A DNA stretch of 64,000 nucleotides from Pseudomonadota bacterium (GTDB taxonomy: Bacteria; Pseudomonadota; Gammaproteobacteria; Xanthomonadales; Ahniellaceae), in contig JALHNO010000017.1 in NCBI GenBank assembly GCA_022843465.1, forward strand, positions 38,244 through 102,243, given 5' to 3'. Below, in pieces: positions 62,491-64,000 of the stretch; position 1 is the first letter of the stretch; every line of letters begins with the position of its first letter. Both the position numbers and the translations under genes were made by a program. Below the pieces are notes generated by a model that saw only the letters and a program-made list of their open reading frames with translations, was not told the DNA's origin and ran no database searches.

Positions 62491-62854
62491 TCACATGCAG
62501 TAGCGCAGCTCGTCGTCCCCAGCCTTCTTGCAAGCTGCACGATGCTCAGCCTCGGTCCAATTCTCAAAACTTACCGGCAAGTCTTTGGCACGCATTGTAT
62601 CGATAATCGCGGGGACAGAGTTATTGGTCAACCACACGTACATCGCGACCATCGGGGCATCGCCGATATCATAGATGGAGTACAGACCTGCTTGAATCCG
62701 GCAACCGTCGTTCAGCCGCTGGTATTCAGAAGGTGGGAGCGCGCTTCCCGGAAAGCCACTGGGAGGATAGAAGGCATCGCACTTCTGTTCCAATGCCGTT
62801 CTAAAATTTCGCGCGCAGTTTGCGCGGCTGGCTCCCACAGTACGAATGAGAAAT
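62491..62854 (-). pseudogene. 5'-truncated hypothetical gene at an insertion-sequence edge
   Basis: About 115 residues are read from a GTG at 62838, but the frame continues upstream without a stop to the insertion-sequence boundary near 62854, so the true start was probably lost. The rest contains FRTALEQKCDAFYPPSGFPG, YQRLNDGCRIQAGLYSIYDIGDAPMV region, FENWTEAEHRAACKKAG and ends LRYCM. The four cysteines suggest an exported, disulfide-bonded protein. The family is unknown. Products from the short GTG start cannot be excluded. Confidence 0.6.
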
Positions 62855-63998
62855 GTCCAAATCTGGTGTACGGAGGTGAGAGGTCAGGCGGCGACCTGGT
62901 TGGTTTGAGCGGGTGAATTGTCGCGCACTTCGATGCCATCGCGGAAGCGCACGCCGGTGATGACTTTGGCGAGGTACTCGAAGCCGTTGAGTTTGCGCCA
63001 ATGCTGTTCTGCGACTTTGCCGAGCTTGAACACGAATGGCACGATGCTGTCGCGCGAGATGACGCCGCGGGTGCGGTCGGTGCGATGACGCACGGTGGCG
63101 AAAGTCGATTCGATCGGGTTGGTCGTGCGCAGGTGACGCCAGTGCTCGGCCGGGAAGTCGTAGAACGTGAGCAGGCGCTCGCGATCCTTGATCAACACCT
63201 CGACCGCTTTCGGGTACTTGGCGTCGTAGGTGGCGATGAACTGTCCAAACGCCTTGCCGCGATCCCAAGTCAGTGATTGCCGCAACTGCTTCGGCAGCTT
63301 GATCACCTCACGCTGGAGCGCAGAGACCACTTCCTCCGTGTGCTTGCTGCGCACACGTACGAGCACCACGTAGCGCGTCTGACGTTCGACCAGCGTTGCG
63401 ATATAGCTGTTGTGACTGCCTGCCAGAAGATCGCCTTCCCAATGTCCGGGCACGGCGCGATCTTCCACTGTCGCCGGCCGCTCGCTGATGGAGATTGCAC
63501 CGGTGATCTTTCCCCGACTACCCTGGCTGCGCTCTGTCTTGGACTGCCGCATCAGCCGCCCGAAGCGCAGATGCGCCATCAGCTCATTTTTCAGTACGCC
63601 GCGCGCCTGAACGTACAAACTGCGATAGATCGTCTCGTGCGACACGTGCATCGCCTCGTCGTCGGGATACGCCAGCTTAAGCCATCGCGCGATCTGCTCA
63701 GGCGACCAGTTGCGCTTCAACTTCCCCGCCACCGCCCATCGCAACCGTCGCTGTCTGGCCAGTACGCACACTTTGGGTCGCAATGCATTTTTCCACGCCC
63801 GATCGTCTGCGTGCTCAGCCCGATAATGCTCCGGGCCACCGTGACGCTGTACTTCTCGGCTGATCGTCGACGCCGATCGACCTAGCCCGAATATTTCATC
63901 AAACACCGTTATCGGCGGGATTTTGTAGCTGGTCGGTCGCGGGCTGGGAGAATTCCAAAATTTCGTCCTACATCTTGTGTTTTTCCGCTTTTTGGACG
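62855..63998 (-). mobile_element. Insertion sequence with a hybrid IS30/IS256 transposase
   Basis: About 1.14 kb, with the window end close to its right end. GTCCAAA appears near each end, 62855 and (inverted) 63991-63997, as possible terminal inverted repeats; the remainder of the ends is not clearly symmetric. The left end (GTACACCAGATTTGGACAT on the minus strand) resembles the right end of IS256-family elements as I remember them. Target duplication cannot be tested because the window stops here. Confidence 0.65.
62884..63906 (-). CDS. Chimeric transposase: IS30-type N-terminus, IS256-type C-terminus
   Basis: 340 residues from a GTG at 63906; the frame stays open upstream (…YKIPPITV). Residues ~10-225 are IS30-like: STISREVQRHGG, WSPEQIARWLKLAYPDDEAM, VSHETIYRSLYVQARG, ISERPATVEDRAVPGHWEGDL with the first Asp and SLTWDRGK with the second. 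From ~226 to the end it is IS256/mutator-like: FIATYDAKYPKAVEVLIKDR, LLTFYDFPAEHW, LRTTNPIESTFATVR with that family's catalytic Glu, FKLGKVAEQHWRKLNGFEYL and a QTNQVAA tail. The switch is at RGKAF, where both families share a GKA-like word. The IS30 Glu motif and the IS256 Asp motifs are absent. Whether the product is active is unknown. Confidence 0.87.
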   Translation of the reverse strand: MFDEIFGLGRSASTISREVQRHGGPEHYRAEHADDRAWKNALRPKVCVLARQRRLRWAVAGKLKRNWSPEQIARWLKLAYPDDEAMHVSHETIYRSLYVQARGVLKNELMAHLRFGRLMRQSKTERSQGSRGKITGAISISERPATVEDRAVPGHWEGDLLAGSHNSYIATLVERQTRYVVLVRVRSKHTEEVVSALQREVIKLPKQLRQSLTWDRGKAFGQFIATYDAKYPKAVEVLIKDRERLLTFYDFPAEHWRHLRTTNPIESTFATVRHRTDRTRGVISRDSIVPFVFKLGKVAEQHWRKLNGFEYLAKVITGVRFRDGIEVRDNSPAQTNQVAA

Positions 63999-64000
63999 TA

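Overview
The window reads as chromosomal DNA of a high-GC gammaproteobacterium. The most plausible home is the Lysobacterales/Xanthomonadales, judged from PurT, two large TonB receptors, many secreted peptidases, RAYT/REP remnants and secreted proteins with an ESGWG motif. This placement is an inference. No plasmid, phage or conjugation genes were seen.

Layout. 1-12.9 kb is an exopolysaccharide locus. It holds a Wza-like export lipoprotein, a Wzc-like tyrosine autokinase, a membrane-anchored J-domain protein and a TPR protein in one minus-strand operon with overlapping ends. Upstream lie GalE, UDP-glucuronate decarboxylase and UDP-glucose dehydrogenase, which supply UDP-Gal, UDP-Xyl and UDP-GlcA (GalU is at 40.7 kb), then a lamin-tail-like secreted protein and a nucleotidyltransferase-fold protein. 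13.1-13.7 kb is a vapBC pair. 13.8-16.5 kb has no intact protein gene: a 46-bp tandem array, a duplicated ~790-bp cassette carrying a decayed REP-associated tyrosine transposase (RAYT) between REP palindromes, an intact tRNA-Ser(UGA), and three extra copies of exactly the first 37 nt of that tRNA. An orphan NarL-type response regulator follows.

17.5-35.1 kb is a catabolic and peptidase island. A PcaR-type IclR regulator and a 3-oxoadipyl-CoA thiolase face a minus-strand operon of about 10.5 kb. That operon holds two class III aminotransferases, a P5C-dehydrogenase-like aldehyde dehydrogenase, a CatIJ/Gct-type CoA-transferase, a TolB-PHP hydrolase and an S9 peptidase. Around it are a P1 (DmpA) aminopeptidase, an M20 peptidase, a secreted amidohydrolase and a Rieske oxygenase. 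A 15-bp PcaR-like box lies between the regulator and the operon. My reading is a route that funnels a diamino (beta-amino) compound such as beta-lysine, released from peptides or amides, into 3-oxoadipate. The substrate is inferred.

35-64 kb is mostly housekeeping and envelope genes: a TPR-sulfotransferase, two TonB receptors, GalU, a transsulfuration-type PLP enzyme, an FkpA-type PPIase, a Nudix hydrolase, an amino acid permease, tRNA-Leu(CAA), an RlmI-type methyltransferase, PurT, a transglutaminase-like protein and a stomatin-like/Arc-like gene pair behind a palindrome. Between the genes are unusually many unrelated tandem arrays: 98 bp x6, 186 bp x4 and 187 bp x7. The window ends in an insertion sequence whose transposase is an IS30 front fused in frame to an IS256 tail; it appears to have truncated a small gene.
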